Shown here one piece after another: positions 9,500 through 17,295 of a DNA stretch of 37,837 nt (position 1 is its first letter; every line of letters begins with the position of its first letter). Where the stretch lies: NCBI GenBank assembly GCA_041936745.1, contig JBHGWS010000142.1, positions 1-37,837 on the forward strand, given 5' to 3'. The notes under the pieces were generated by a model that was given only the letters and a program-made list of their open reading frames with translations, ran no database searches and was not told where the DNA came from. This stretch comes from Darwinibacter acetoxidans_A (GTDB lineage: Bacteria > Bacillota > Limnochordia > Darwinibacteriales > Darwinibacteriaceae). The translations under genes and the position numbers were made by a program.

Positions 9500-10801
9500 T
9501 TATTTCAATTCACCGATATAATCCTTCTCGGCTTCATAAAGCTCATTAAACATATCTCTGATCTCAGCCAACGAACACACCGCCGCCGTTAAGGGATCAA
9601 CCATCAGCGCCCGCATTGCCATTTCTCTGTCCTTTTCCAAAAAGGCGTTGACCGCCAAATCGAAAAAGGACATGTTGCTTTTATTCAAAGCAGCCAAATG
9701 TTCCGGCAGGCGGCCGAAATACGTGGGGCTGACTCCGTTTTGATCAACTAAGCAGGCCACTTCCACAATCCCATCCTTGGGTAAGTTTTCGATCAGGCCG
9801 GTGTTAAGGACGTTACCGTAAATAACGGCCGGTTCATCTTTTAGCACAGCTTCGATGATTAAAGCGGCGTATTCATTACTGCGCTTGATAATGAGTTCTT
9901 CCTTGCCCGCAGCCAGATCTTTAATCAGCTGATCCGTCCGCCTGCGCCAAAGCGGCCAGTTTTTGGCATAAAACCCGGTCGCGCCGTTGTAGCCGGTGCT
10001 GCAGTGGGCATCGATTAAATCCTGCCGCTTTCGGTAATAAGGGATGTACTCGGAAAAATGGCCGCTGGATTCGGTGACAAAATAACCGAGGTAGTTTAAG
10101 GCATCCAAGCGCACCGGATCTCGGGCCGTAAACTTAGGGCCTTTTGTCTTCTCTTTCAAAATGGGGTACATATCCTTACCGTTATGCTCCAGTGTTGTAA
10201 ACCAAGCCATATGGTTGATGCCTGCACAGTCCCACTTCAATTCTTCGTAAGGTATTTCTAAGTACTCAGCTAACTGTTTACTTGAGCCCTGCACGGAATG
10301 GCACAAACCTACAACGGGCAGCTCAGTCACTTTAGTTGTAGCTAATGTTATGGCCGACATAGGGTTTGTGTAGTTTAAGATCAGGCTGTTTGGCGCTAAT
10401 TCTTCAACATCCCTTAAGATCGCAAGCCAGGCGGGCAGAGTGCGCAGGGTCTTAAACAGCCCGCCGGGCCCCATCGTATCGCCAATGCACTGTTTGACCC
10501 CATACTTTAAGGGGATTTCAAATTCCAATTTCACAGTTTCTAAACCGTGGACCTCGATTTGATTGATGATAAAATCGGAGTCGGCGATGACTTCCCTCCG
10601 ATCCGTTGATGCCAAAATGGGCCAATCTTTCCCAAGTTTGGCTAAAACCATCTCCACCAACTGCTTGGCTAAAGCCAAGCGCTTGGCGTCAATGTCCACC
10701 AAAGCAATTGCCGCTTTGTCTAAACCGGCAATGCTAGCGATATCACCCACAATATTGCGTGTAAATGCACTGCCCGCCCCGATAATTGAGATCTTTACCA
10801 T
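9500..10801 (-). CDS. melA: GH4 glycoside hydrolase, probable alpha-galactosidase
   Basis: This 433-residue enzyme belongs to glycoside hydrolase family 4, which uses NAD and a divalent metal. The N-terminal Rossmann motif is ISIIGAGSAFTRNIV (4-18). Later motifs are NYTNP (143-147), GLCHSVQ (165-171, with the metal-ligand Cys-His), GINHMAWF (194-201) and NGVSPTYFGRLP. As I recall, the CHSV form of the Cys-His motif is associated with alpha-galactosidases, whereas CN.P marks phospho-glucosidases. Unphosphorylated substrate fits import by an ABC transporter. An alpha-galacturonidase (LplD type) is an alternative. It is cytoplasmic and flanked by short gaps to the SIS and gatZ genes. Confidence 0.85.
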   Translation of the reverse strand: MVKISIIGAGSAFTRNIVGDIASIAGLDKAAIALVDIDAKRLALAKQLVEMVLAKLGKDWPILASTDRREVIADSDFIINQIEVHGLETVKLEFEIPLKYGVKQCIGDTMGPGGLFKTLRTLPAWLAILRDVEELAPNSLILNYTNPMSAITLATTKVTELPVVGLCHSVQGSSKQLAEYLEIPYEELKWDCAGINHMAWFTTLEHNGKDMYPILKEKTKGPKFTARDPVRLDALNYLGYFVTESSGHFSEYIPYYRKRQDLIDAHCSTGYNGATGFYAKNWPLWRRRTDQLIKDLAAGKEELIIKRSNEYAALIIEAVLKDEPAVIYGNVLNTGLIENLPKDGIVEVACLVDQNGVSPTYFGRLPEHLAALNKSNMSFFDLAVNAFLEKDREMAMRALMVDPLTAAVCSLAEIRDMFNELYEAEKDYIGELK

Positions 10802-10822
10802 CGGCTTCCTCCCTAACGCCCT

Positions 10823-11872
10823 TTATTTTTCTTTTCCGCCAAGATCTATCCAAGGAGCTAAACCGCCGGGCTGATCGGGGTTTAAGCCCCGCTCTAACGC
10901 TTTGTAAAAAGCGATGGCTTGGGGGATAAAGATAAAGGGGATGCCTAAGACAGCAAAGTTTTCATACTGCGGTACGAAGACTTCCCGGTTTGCCCCCAGA
11001 TCCCGTTTTTCACCCATGCTGACAGCTATCACCCGGGCCTTGTTTTTGCGCAGATCTTGAATTAAAGCAAGCTGCAACTCGTTTTCCTCAGGCGAAAGTG
11101 CCGCTACCACGAGTGTTTTCTCATCAATTAAGACCATAGGCCCGTGGCGCACATCTAAAACGTGATAGTAATTAGCGGGCAGTTGGGGAATTTCCGCAAA
11201 AGCCAAAGCCGCTTCCGCCCCGATCCCTTCCAGTTCGCTGTCAGCCAAAATAACGACCTTGTCCCAATCCTCTTTGGCTATAGTTTCCGCCATCCCCTTA
11301 TACTCGGCCATAAACCGCTCGCCGTCTTTGACTGCAGCGTCAATTTCTGCCAAGAGCTTTTCATCATCTGCTAAAATACCGATTAAGATCAGGTTGGCTG
11401 CATAAAAGTTTGTCACAGTGCGGGTTTGGCAGACACTTTCGTCAAAAGCCCAAGGTATTTCCAAAGTCAACTCCGCCAGTTCACTTAAAGGGGAATCTTC
11501 TTTGGCCGCAATGGCAAGAGTAGGCACACCCATCTTCTTCGCCCGCTCCACATTGATAACCACCTCGCTGGTTCCGCCGGAGCGGGACGGAGCGATGATA
11601 ACGGTGCCTTCTAAAAGCTTTTTGTAGTGATTGAAGTTAACCAACAAATCACCGGCTGCCACTGCATTGGCAGCTAAATTTAAGCGTAATTTCGTTGAAA
11701 TTTCACCTGAATGGCAGAGAGTGTAACCTGAGCCCGCGCCGATAAAGGTTAAACTTCTCGGTTCATATTTTTTAAAGAGGCTTTTGATTTGGGAGCGCTT
11801 CGCCAAAAACAGGTCGTAAGTTCGCCGCAGTGCTTCGTATTGACCAAATATTTCTTTTTGAGTTAAGTACAT
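10823..11872 (-). CDS. agaS: SIS-domain sugar isomerase/deaminase, AgaS-like
   Basis: This 349-residue protein has two SIS domains. The first contains FIGAGSGYT (43-51) and SRSGGTSEV (96-104). The second contains GIGAEAALAFAEIP and DVRHGPMVLIDEKTLVV. The RHGP..L/V..ETLVV block and a C-terminal NPDQPGGLAPW resemble AgaS, the galactosamine-6-phosphate deaminase/isomerase giving tagatose 6-phosphate. Relatives include GlmS-like and FrlB deglycases. Its pairing with GatY/GatZ-type aldolases and a BadF kinase supports AgaS. It is the first gene after GntR, and an operator-like site lies 22 bases before its ATG. Confidence 0.82.
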   Translation of the reverse strand: MYLTQKEIFGQYEALRRTYDLFLAKRSQIKSLFKKYEPRSLTFIGAGSGYTLCHSGEISTKLRLNLAANAVAAGDLLVNFNHYKKLLEGTVIIAPSRSGGTSEVVINVERAKKMGVPTLAIAAKEDSPLSELAELTLEIPWAFDESVCQTRTVTNFYAANLILIGILADDEKLLAEIDAAVKDGERFMAEYKGMAETIAKEDWDKVVILADSELEGIGAEAALAFAEIPQLPANYYHVLDVRHGPMVLIDEKTLVVAALSPEENELQLALIQDLRKNKARVIAVSMGEKRDLGANREVFVPQYENFAVLGIPFIFIPQAIAFYKALERGLNPDQPGGLAPWIDLGGKEK

Positions 11873-11893
11873 GCAATCACCTTTCTTGTTATG

Positions 11894-11905
11894 TTGTTAT
11901 GACAT
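11894..11905. promoter_or_regulatory. Probable GntR operator before the SIS gene
   Basis: TTGTTATGACAT matches the operator before the amidohydrolase in its first eleven bases. A second, partial TTGTTATG copy directly precedes it (11886-11893), so the region may hold two overlapping sites. Confidence 0.55.
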
Positions 11906-11915
11906 TGATCTTCCT

Positions 11916-11946
11916 AAAGAAAGCGAAACTAAGTTTCGCTTTCTTT
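11916..11946 (-). terminator. Hairpin terminator after the GntR gene
   Basis: A perfect 14-base-pair stem (AAAGAAAGCGAAAC / GTTTCGCTTTCTTT) with a 3-base loop lies 9 bases after the GntR stop. It is A/U-rich at its base, and the stem ends in TTT on the transcribed strand. It probably separates the regulator transcript from the SIS operon, though read-through is likely. Confidence 0.65.
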
Positions 11947-11955
11947 TATACTTAT

Positions 11956-12681
11956 TTAATCCAACTTGACCTGAAATCTGAATTTATCACCGCGCACAAC
12001 CCCGCGGGTGTATTCCACACACCGAGATGCATTATAAGCGAGGCGTTCTAAATCCAAAGCCGCCGCGCCCTCTTTTAAACCGAAAATCTTCGCTTCTTTC
12101 CTGCCCAAAGCCACCGCCCCAAAACTTTCTTCCGCCGAGTTGGCCACAACCCCGTAGCGCTTACTCATAATTTCATAAAGGGGCGACTTTGCCAATTCCT
12201 TTTTGGTCAGGCCGGGGAAAAGATCCACGGGCAGATAAGTGGATTCGATGGCGATCGGTAAATCACTTGCCAAGCGCAGGCGGGTAAAGCTGTAAATTAG
12301 GCTTTTATCCGTCAGGCCAAATATCTTCTGCGCCTTTGCATCGGCCTGCTTGATCTCAAAATCCACTACCTCGTTTCTAGGTACTAAACCCCTTTTTCTA
12401 AACCCTTCCGTGAAACTGTAAAAGCTGGCCAGGGTTTGTTCAATTTTAGGAAAAGAGACAAAGGTGCCAAGCCCTTGTTTGCGGACAATCAGCCCTTCCC
12501 GCTCTAATTCGGCTAAGGCCTGCCGCACAGTTATCCTACTCACTCCGTATTGCTCGCATAGTTCAAATTCCGTAGGTAACCGCTCTCCCAGGGACCATTC
12601 ATTACTTAATATTTTATCACTTAAGATTTCTTTTAATTGATAATATAAAGCTACCGGTGAATTACTTTTGACTAATTCCAT
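11956..12681 (-). CDS. GntR-family (HutC/UTRA type) transcriptional regulator
   Basis: This is a 241-residue repressor. The N-terminal winged helix contains YYQLKEILSDKI, LPTEFELCEQYGVSRITVRQ and LVRKQGLGTFV-like wing residues (VRKQGLGTFVS). The C-terminal UTRA effector domain includes YSFTRLRLASDLPIAIESTY and ends FRFQVKLD. The start is ATG 12681, five bases after AAGGAG (12687-12692); the longer open frame upstream is rejected because its extra residues fit no family. The effector is probably a phosphorylated amino-sugar or tagatose derivative, by analogy with NagR/AgaR-type control (inference). The operator-like site between its promoter and start implies autoregulation. Confidence 0.93.
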   Translation of the reverse strand: MELVKSNSPVALYYQLKEILSDKILSNEWSLGERLPTEFELCEQYGVSRITVRQALAELEREGLIVRKQGLGTFVSFPKIEQTLASFYSFTEGFRKRGLVPRNEVVDFEIKQADAKAQKIFGLTDKSLIYSFTRLRLASDLPIAIESTYLPVDLFPGLTKKELAKSPLYEIMSKRYGVVANSAEESFGAVALGRKEAKIFGLKEGAAALDLERLAYNASRCVEYTRGVVRGDKFRFQVKLD

Positions 12682-12697
12682 AGCTGCTCCTTCAAGG

Positions 12698-12709
12698 TTG
12701 TTATAACTA
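12698..12709. promoter_or_regulatory. Probable autoregulatory GntR operator
   Basis: TTGTTATAACTA contains the perfect palindrome GTTATAAC. It matches the core of the two other sites in this locus. It lies at the expected transcription start of the GntR gene, so binding would block its own promoter. Confidence 0.55.
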
Positions 12710-12710
12710 T

Positions 12711-12738
12711 ATAATACCTTATATCCCCAAAAAATCAA
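12711..12738 (-). promoter_or_regulatory. Promoter of the GntR gene
   Basis: TTGATT (-35, 12733-12738) and TATTAT (-10, 12711-12716) are separated by 16 bases on the minus strand, upstream of the operator and of ATG 12681. Confidence 0.5.
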
Positions 12739-12793
12739 GCGGTTTACGCCGCGGGGGGCAGTTTTAACCACCGAAAGAGCCCATTCTTTAACT

Positions 12794-12823
12794 TAGACAA
12801 AAAACAAATATTTCCTCTTAATA
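12794..12823 (+). promoter_or_regulatory. Possible promoter of the sugar kinase gene
   Basis: TAGACA (12794-12799) and TTAATA (12818-12823) are separated by 18 bases, 75 bases before the kinase ATG. I see no copy of the GntR site on this side. Confidence 0.3.
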
Positions 12824-12898
12824 ATTTTCTTACAAGAGGAAATGAGAAATATGTGGCGAAGCAGTCGCGGCAAGAAACGTAGAAAAAGGGGTCATCTT

Positions 12899-13852
12899 AT
12901 GTACTATTTAGGCGTGGACGGCGGCGGTACTAAAACAGCCTTTATTTTGATTTCCGAAGAAGGCTTTGTGCTCAGTAAAGAGATAATGGGCACTTCCCAT
13001 CCGGATCAAATCGGGCTTGAAAATGTAGAAAAAGTCTTAAGAGAAGGCTTGGAGCAGGTGTGTCAAAAAGCGGGCGTAAATCAGGCCGAGATTGCCTACA
13101 GCGTTTGGGGCCTGCCCGGTTACGGTGAAAATTTGGCAGATGAAAAAGCTTTGAAAAAAGTCGTCGGTGAAATTTTAAAAAGCGATAACTATAAATGCGT
13201 CAACGATGTTGAAGTGGGCTGGGCAGGCTCACTGGCCTGCCAACCGGGGCTCCACTTAGTTGCAGGCACAGGGGCAATCGGCTTTGGTAAAAGCCCCAAC
13301 GGCCAAACTGCCCGCAGCAGCGGCTGGAGCGAAGTTTTTGGCGATGAAGGCTCCGCGTACTGGCTCGGCCGTAAATTACTGCAGCTTTTTTCCAAACAGG
13401 CGGATTTTCGCCTGCCCCGCACCCCTTTATATCGGCTTGTGCGGGAATACTTCGGCCTTACCCGCGATCTTGATTTAATACCTTTAATCGCCAAGGCGAG
13501 CCGAGATGAAACGGCCAAGGCGGCCAAAGTCGTCTATAAAGCTGCTTTAGCCGGCGATGAACACGCCCTCAACCTTTATCAAAAAGCGGCGTTGGAACAC
13601 AGCCAAACCCTGCAGGCACTTTTAAAACAGCTGAATTTTACTCATCAGCCCGTCCCCGCCTCTTACAGCGGCGGAGTGTTTTTGGCGGGCGATTTTATCT
13701 TAAAGCCGCTAAAGAATTATCTTAAACCCCTTAACATCAAACTGCAGGAGCCGGAGTTAAGCCCAATTTTAGGTGCCGCCCTGCTGGCTTTGGATTTAAG
13801 CGGCACGGCTTGGTCAAAAAAAACCGTTTTTAATTTAAAGGAAAGCGGTTAA
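12899..13852 (+). CDS. BadF/BadG-type sugar kinase (N-acetylhexosamine kinase-like)
   Basis: This 317-residue ASKHA-fold kinase starts MYYLGVDGGGTKTAF, the phosphate-1 ATP motif. NDVEVGWAGSL and LVAGTGAIGFGK form the phosphate-2 region, and SGWSEVFGDEGSAYWLG is typical of N-acetylglucosamine-kinase-like members. ATG 12899 is chosen over the in-frame ATG at 12842 because AAAGGGG precedes it and the family starts here. Divergent from GntR, it probably phosphorylates the sugar freed by the GH4 enzyme, such as N-acetylgalactosamine (inference). It ends by overlapping the stop of a convergent gene by three bases. Confidence 0.88.
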   Translation: MYYLGVDGGGTKTAFILISEEGFVLSKEIMGTSHPDQIGLENVEKVLREGLEQVCQKAGVNQAEIAYSVWGLPGYGENLADEKALKKVVGEILKSDNYKCVNDVEVGWAGSLACQPGLHLVAGTGAIGFGKSPNGQTARSSGWSEVFGDEGSAYWLGRKLLQLFSKQADFRLPRTPLYRLVREYFGLTRDLDLIPLIAKASRDETAKAAKVVYKAALAGDEHALNLYQKAALEHSQTLQALLKQLNFTHQPVPASYSGGVFLAGDFILKPLKNYLKPLNIKLQEPELSPILGAALLALDLSGTAWSKKTVFNLKESG

Positions 13853-14178
13853 TTACCTTTCTGCCCTTTTTGAATCTCGGCCAAGAGCTCTTTGTAAATC
13901 TCCCGCCGAGCGGGTTTTTCCGCCTGCAGCAGGCGCCGCAGAATGAGAAAATAGAGGAGTTTTTCAAAATCGAATTTCTGCTCCGTTCCTATTTTTAAAA
14001 AAGCGGTTTTCTCGGGATTTTTTAAAAGATAAGCGGAGAGAAGCAAAAACAGGGGTGAATTGGGCCTAAGCCCGCCGAACAGCTTTCGGAAAACACACCG
14101 CGGGTGGCGGATCAATTCGTTCAAGCCCCGCTTCCCCCGAACTTGGCGCGTTTTTTTGCAATTATCCAGGCAAACCAA
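13849..14178 (-). CDS. Hypothetical protein, about 90-109 residues
   Basis: This is an unrecognised small basic protein. It has a hydrophobic stretch (PLFLLLSAYLLKN) and a helical Lys/Glu-rich C-terminus (FDFEKLLYFLILRRLLQAE, then KELLAEIQKG), with coding-like composition. The frame opens at TTG 14178, but AAGGA lies only one base away. A TTG further in (near residues 19-22) may be the real start. It is convergent with the kinase gene, and their stops overlap. Confidence 0.45.
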   Translation of the reverse strand: MVCLDNCKKTRQVRGKRGLNELIRHPRCVFRKLFGGLRPNSPLFLLLSAYLLKNPEKTAFLKIGTEQKFDFEKLLYFLILRRLLQAEKPARREIYKELLAEIQKGQKGN

Positions 14179-14337
14179 TTCCTTTCTGCCAATCCACCTC
14201 AGAGGTGTCTTCTGCAGTTTTCAGAAAAGTCCTTCTTGGGGTCAAACACTTTTATCAAAGGAAATCAGCTCACGGCCGAGAATTAAAACTGAGGAGAAAA
14301 AAATTTTTAGTTATTTAATTAGGAGAGGTGAGTTTCG

Positions 14338-14910
14338 GTGTTCAAAGAACTTGTCAAAAAAAGCCGCAGTTTCCGCCGTTTTAAACAGGATCCCGCGCCC
14401 ACGCTGGAGCAGTTGGCAGAGGTCGTGGCTTTGGCCCGCTTGGCTCCTTCCGCCAATAATGATCAGCCTTTAAAATATTTTTTGGTCAAAAGCCAAGAGT
14501 ACTTAGATCACACTTTTTCCTGCCTGCAGTGGGCTGGCTATCTTACCGATTGGCCCGGCCCCGCGGAAAATGAAAGGCCCACCGCTTACATAATTATCTG
14601 CAGCGATCCTGCCCTGCGCGATAACCCGGAGATCGATGTGGGCTTGGCTGCGCAGATAATGATCATGGGGCTGAGAGAAATGGGTTTTGGCACCTGCCTT
14701 TTAGGCTCGGTTGATCGGCCCAAACTACAAAAGCTTTTAGATCTGCCCCGCGGGCTTAAAATCCACTTAGCTTTAGCCGCAGGCACACCGGGAGAACAGG
14801 TAGAGTTGGCAACCGTTGCTGATCAAGACACGCGCTACTGGCGGGATGAAAACGATATCCACCATGTGCCCAAGAGAAAGCTTTCAGAGCTGATAGTGAG
14901 GAAATATTAA
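14338..14910 (+). CDS. Nitroreductase-family protein
   Basis: This 190-residue FMN-dependent oxidoreductase of the nitroreductase fold starts at GTG 14338 after GGAGAGG. Family signs are SRSFRRFKQDP near the N-terminus (phosphate-binding Arg-Ser-x-Arg), ARLAPSANNDQPLKYF, and GLAAQIMIMGLREMGFGTCLLGS with the flavin-contacting Gly-rich end. It is short and probably acts as a dimer. The physiological substrate is unknown. It is a single-gene transcript ended by a strong terminator. Confidence 0.9.
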   Translation: MFKELVKKSRSFRRFKQDPAPTLEQLAEVVALARLAPSANNDQPLKYFLVKSQEYLDHTFSCLQWAGYLTDWPGPAENERPTAYIIICSDPALRDNPEIDVGLAAQIMIMGLREMGFGTCLLGSVDRPKLQKLLDLPRGLKIHLALAAGTPGEQVELATVADQDTRYWRDENDIHHVPKRKLSELIVRKY

Positions 14911-14914
14911 AAAC

Positions 14915-14942
14915 AAACGAGCCCAAAGTAACGGGCTCGTTT
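14915..14942. terminator. Bidirectional intrinsic terminator
   Basis: A 10-base-pair stem (AAACGAGCCC / GGGCTCGTTT) closes an 8-base loop. T-runs occur in both directions: TTTTAAATT after it on plus, and TTTGTTTTTAA on minus. It serves the nitroreductase (plus) and OsmC (minus) genes. Confidence 0.85.
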
Positions 14943-14973
14943 TAAATTCTTCGGAGCAGGATAAATTCACACT

Positions 14974-15408
14974 CTAAGCTAATTCAATTTTAACCGGTGT
15001 CGCATTAGCGATATTATCGCTGACCGGACAGCGGTCAATTACAGTTTTCAACCATTCCGCCAACTGCTCATCAGTTGCATCGGAATCCGCTTTAACACTC
15101 ACGCGGATCTCCTGGAAACCCGCTCTGTTGTTAACGGCTTTGCCCATAAACTTAGCTGGATCCAGATCCCCCGCCAGCTCGAAATCTACGCCTCTCAGTT
15201 CAAAACCCATTTCCTTGGCCACAACATGCCCCACAACTGTCAGACAGCCGGATAATGCGCCTAAAATAAACTCTACGGGGTTGGGGCCGTGGTCTGTGCC
15301 GCCTAAATTTGTGGGCTCATCAATAATCATTTCAAAATTACGGGCCCTGACTACGGTTTTAGTAGGGTTTTCGCTTTTGGCTGTAACTCTAAAAGTAGCT
15401 AAACTCAT
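14974..15408 (-). CDS. OsmC-family peroxiredoxin-like protein
   Basis: This 144-residue OsmC/Ohr-superfamily protein is a thiol peroxidase-like enzyme acting on organic hydroperoxides in the cytoplasm. GPNPVEFILGALSGC carries the first reactive cysteine (Cys55), and DRCPVSDNIANATPV carries the second (Cys127). The start is ATG 15408, after GGAGGGA; the longer frame upstream is rejected. It belongs to the YhfA/OsmC branch rather than classical Ohr, judging by the DEPTNLGGTDHGPNP block. It shares a bidirectional terminator with the convergent nitroreductase gene. Confidence 0.92.
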   Translation of the reverse strand: MSLATFRVTAKSENPTKTVVRARNFEMIIDEPTNLGGTDHGPNPVEFILGALSGCLTVVGHVVAKEMGFELRGVDFELAGDLDPAKFMGKAVNNRAGFQEIRVSVKADSDATDEQLAEWLKTVIDRCPVSDNIANATPVKIELA

Positions 15409-15630
15409 TCTATTCCCTCCTGTATTCACTATCACTATTTATTTTAGCTATTCCCGTTTGAAAAACCGGCTATGCTAAAGTTCCCCCTCCGAAGCGCCTT
15501 AACACCTTAAAGGAATAGTCTTCTAGCAGCAATTTCATTATATATAAAGAAAATTAGATGTCAAGAGAATCTTACCGTTTCGGCGCTTTTTTCAGCCTTA
15601 AGGCTGAGCTGAAAGCCTACCCGGGTAGAA

Positions 15631-15658
15631 TGGCAAACCATCGCCCCCATGTTATAAT
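15631..15658 (+). promoter_or_regulatory. Possible promoter of the LiaF-like gene
   Basis: TGGCAA (15631-15636) and a perfect TATAAT (15653-15658) are separated by 16 bases, 26 bases before ATG 15685. Confidence 0.4.
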
Positions 15659-15684
15659 AAAGAAAAAAGAAGGGACTGACCCAA

Positions 15685-16110
15685 ATGAGACCTAAAGATA
15701 TCGGCGCCCTGCTTTTAATCATTTTCGGTGCCTATTTTCTAACAAAGAATCTAAATATCCTCCCGAGCTTGAAAGTCTTTTGGCCCGTGATCCTCATAGT
15801 CTTGGGCAGCATTGCCCTTTACCAAGCTCTGCGGGGCGATGGCAGGCCGCAGCGGGATTCTACTTGGGAAATAGAAGGGGATTCCTCCTCGTTTAGAGGC
15901 TTAGTCGGCATCTTAGTTTTTATCGTCGTCGGGTTTGCCGCCCTCATCATCTTGGGCGTTTTAGCACCCGTGTTTTTGTTGGGTTTGCTCTTTTTACCCT
16001 TGATCCTCTTTTTCAAGTTAGGCTTTGCCTTTTTAAAACTACTTATACCTGTGGCCCTTTTGGGAGCACCGCTGATTTTAATTATCTTTCTGCTGTCCTT
16101 AATTTTTTAA
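15685..16110 (+). CDS. LiaI/LiaF-like transmembrane protein
   Basis: This 141-residue integral membrane protein has two N-terminal hydrophobic segments with the LiaI-LiaF TM pattern (IGALLLIIFGAYFLTKN, then FWPVILIVLGSIALYQ). A short polar loop follows, then a long Val/Leu/Phe-rich region with at least two more membrane spans. It lacks the C-terminal LiaF extracytoplasmic domain. In relatives such proteins sense or buffer envelope stress; no two-component system is adjacent here, so the role is open. An intrinsic terminator follows directly. Confidence 0.78.
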   Translation: MRPKDIGALLLIIFGAYFLTKNLNILPSLKVFWPVILIVLGSIALYQALRGDGRPQRDSTWEIEGDSSSFRGLVGILVFIVVGFAALIILGVLAPVFLLGLLFLPLILFFKLGFAFLKLLIPVALLGAPLILIIFLLSLIF

Positions 16111-16115
16111 GGGGG

Positions 16116-16151
16116 AAACGATCCCGGTCTCTTGGGCCAGGATCGTTTTTT
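16116..16151 (+). terminator. Intrinsic terminator after the LiaF-like gene
   Basis: A 9-base-pair stem (AAACGATCC / GGATCGTTT, 16116-16124 and 16140-16148) is followed by a run of six T (16146-16151). It also lies at the 3' end of the convergent small winged-helix gene. Confidence 0.85.
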
Positions 16152-16152
16152 C

Positions 16153-16332
16153 CTAATCTTTCAACGCCCAAAAGCAGTGCTTGGGGGAAATGATCTTCTC
16201 TTCCTTCTTTAACTTGTTCATCACTTTGTCCACTTCTTTGCGGTCAATGCCCGTGTCCTCCGCAACTTTACCTGCCCTGACCGGCTCCGGGGCCTTTTCG
16301 AAGTACTCCAAAATCACCTTATAGTTCTCCAC
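16153..16332 (-). CDS. Small winged-helix DNA-binding protein, 59 residues
   Basis: I translated this short gene directly. GTG 16332 is preceded at seven bases by AAGGAG (16340-16345). The product contains YKVILEYFEKA, VRAGKVAEDTGIDRKEVDKV, MNKLKKEEKIISP and ends HCFWALKD. This is a compact helix-turn-helix plus wing, like the small ArsR/MarR-like putative regulators of Bacillota. One Cys and one His lie near the C-terminus (KHC). It ends at the terminator shared with the convergent LiaF-like gene. Its target is unknown. Confidence 0.8.
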   Translation of the reverse strand: MENYKVILEYFEKAPEPVRAGKVAEDTGIDRKEVDKVMNKLKKEEKIISPKHCFWALKD

Positions 16333-16379
16333 AAAATCACTCCTTAATTTTAATTACATTTTAGTTTACCACAAAAAGT

Positions 16380-17282
16380 CTATTCTGCAAACACCTGTTC
16401 CAAATCTTCCATCATCATTTCTGTCGCCGTAATCCCGCCGGCAGCCGTATACCACACCTGGGAATTGAGGTAAATTATGCGGCCGTTTCGGGCGGCAGAA
16501 GTCATTTTGACAAGCTGGTTATCCATCATCTGCTTTGCCGAAATGCTGCCGCCGGCAATGGCGGCCCGATCGATAATTAACATTAAATCGGGATCCACTC
16601 CAAGCAGGTATTCAAAGGAAACGTTTTGGCCGTGGTTTGCCAGTTCGATGCGGGGATCGGCAGGTTTAAAACCAAATGCTTGGTGAATAACGCCAAAGCG
16701 GGAGTTGGCGCCGTAAACGCTTAAAGCACCGTCATTGGCCATAACCACTAAGGCATTCAAGCCGCTCTCTTTTCCCTTCGCTCCCAAAGCCGCCGCCTTT
16801 TCGCTCAGGCGGGCGAGGTGTTCCCGCACTTGCCTTTCTTTGTTAAAGATTTCTGCTAAAACAGTAAGGTTGGCACTGAAGGAATCCCAGTAGTTTTCTG
16901 TATCTATCTCTAAAAAAACTGTGGGCGCGATGCGGTTCAGCCGGTCAAACTGCTCCGCCTGCCTGGTGGTGATCAAAATTACTTCCGGCCGTAGTTCATA
17001 AATACGCTCGAAATTAGGCTCAAACAAAGTGCCCACATCGACGTATTCGGCTGCCTTAAATTTCTCCAGGTAAGGAGGTAAACTTGCCTTAACTACACCG
17101 GCAACTTCGATGCCCAGCTTATCTAAGGAATCTAACATACCGTAGTCAAAGACCACTACCCTGGCGGGGTTTTGATTTACCTCCACCGTGCCGAGCTTGT
17201 GCTCAACCGTAACAGTCTCGGCTTGGGACAGGCCTGCCGTTAAAAGGAGAAGAGAAATTAGGAAAACAACAGTTTTTTTCAT
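16380..17282 (-). CDS. Iron-siderophore ABC transporter substrate-binding protein
   Basis: This is a 300-residue periplasmic-binding-like protein of the FecB/CeuE/YclQ type. A signal peptide (MKKTVVFLISLLLL to SQA) precedes the mature chain. ATG 17282 follows AAGGTGGG. VVFDYGMLDSLDKLGIEVAGV, PNFERIYELRPEVILI and GVDPDLMLIID are typical of class III metal-chelate binders. No lipobox cysteine is seen, so membrane anchoring is unclear. It is the last gene of a four-gene importer and lies 13 bases after the ATPase gene. Petrobactin-like ligands are handled by its closest recognised relatives. Confidence 0.9.
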   Translation of the reverse strand: MKKTVVFLISLLLLTAGLSQAETVTVEHKLGTVEVNQNPARVVVFDYGMLDSLDKLGIEVAGVVKASLPPYLEKFKAAEYVDVGTLFEPNFERIYELRPEVILITTRQAEQFDRLNRIAPTVFLEIDTENYWDSFSANLTVLAEIFNKERQVREHLARLSEKAAALGAKGKESGLNALVVMANDGALSVYGANSRFGVIHQAFGFKPADPRIELANHGQNVSFEYLLGVDPDLMLIIDRAAIAGGSISAKQMMDNQLVKMTSAARNGRIIYLNSQVWYTAAGGITATEMMMEDLEQVFAE

Positions 17283-17295
17283 TATGCCACCCACC

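Noticed and set aside
12812..12839. CCTCTT...AAGAGG inverted repeat before the kinase gene
   Set aside because: Only six base pairs with a long AT-rich loop, overlapping the possible promoter; too weak to call an operator or terminator.
15590..15617. Hairpin-like TTTCAGC...GCTGAAA with inner CAGCCTTAAGGCTG
   Set aside because: It is short, with competing pairings and no T-run or gene end nearby; not supported as a terminator or operator.
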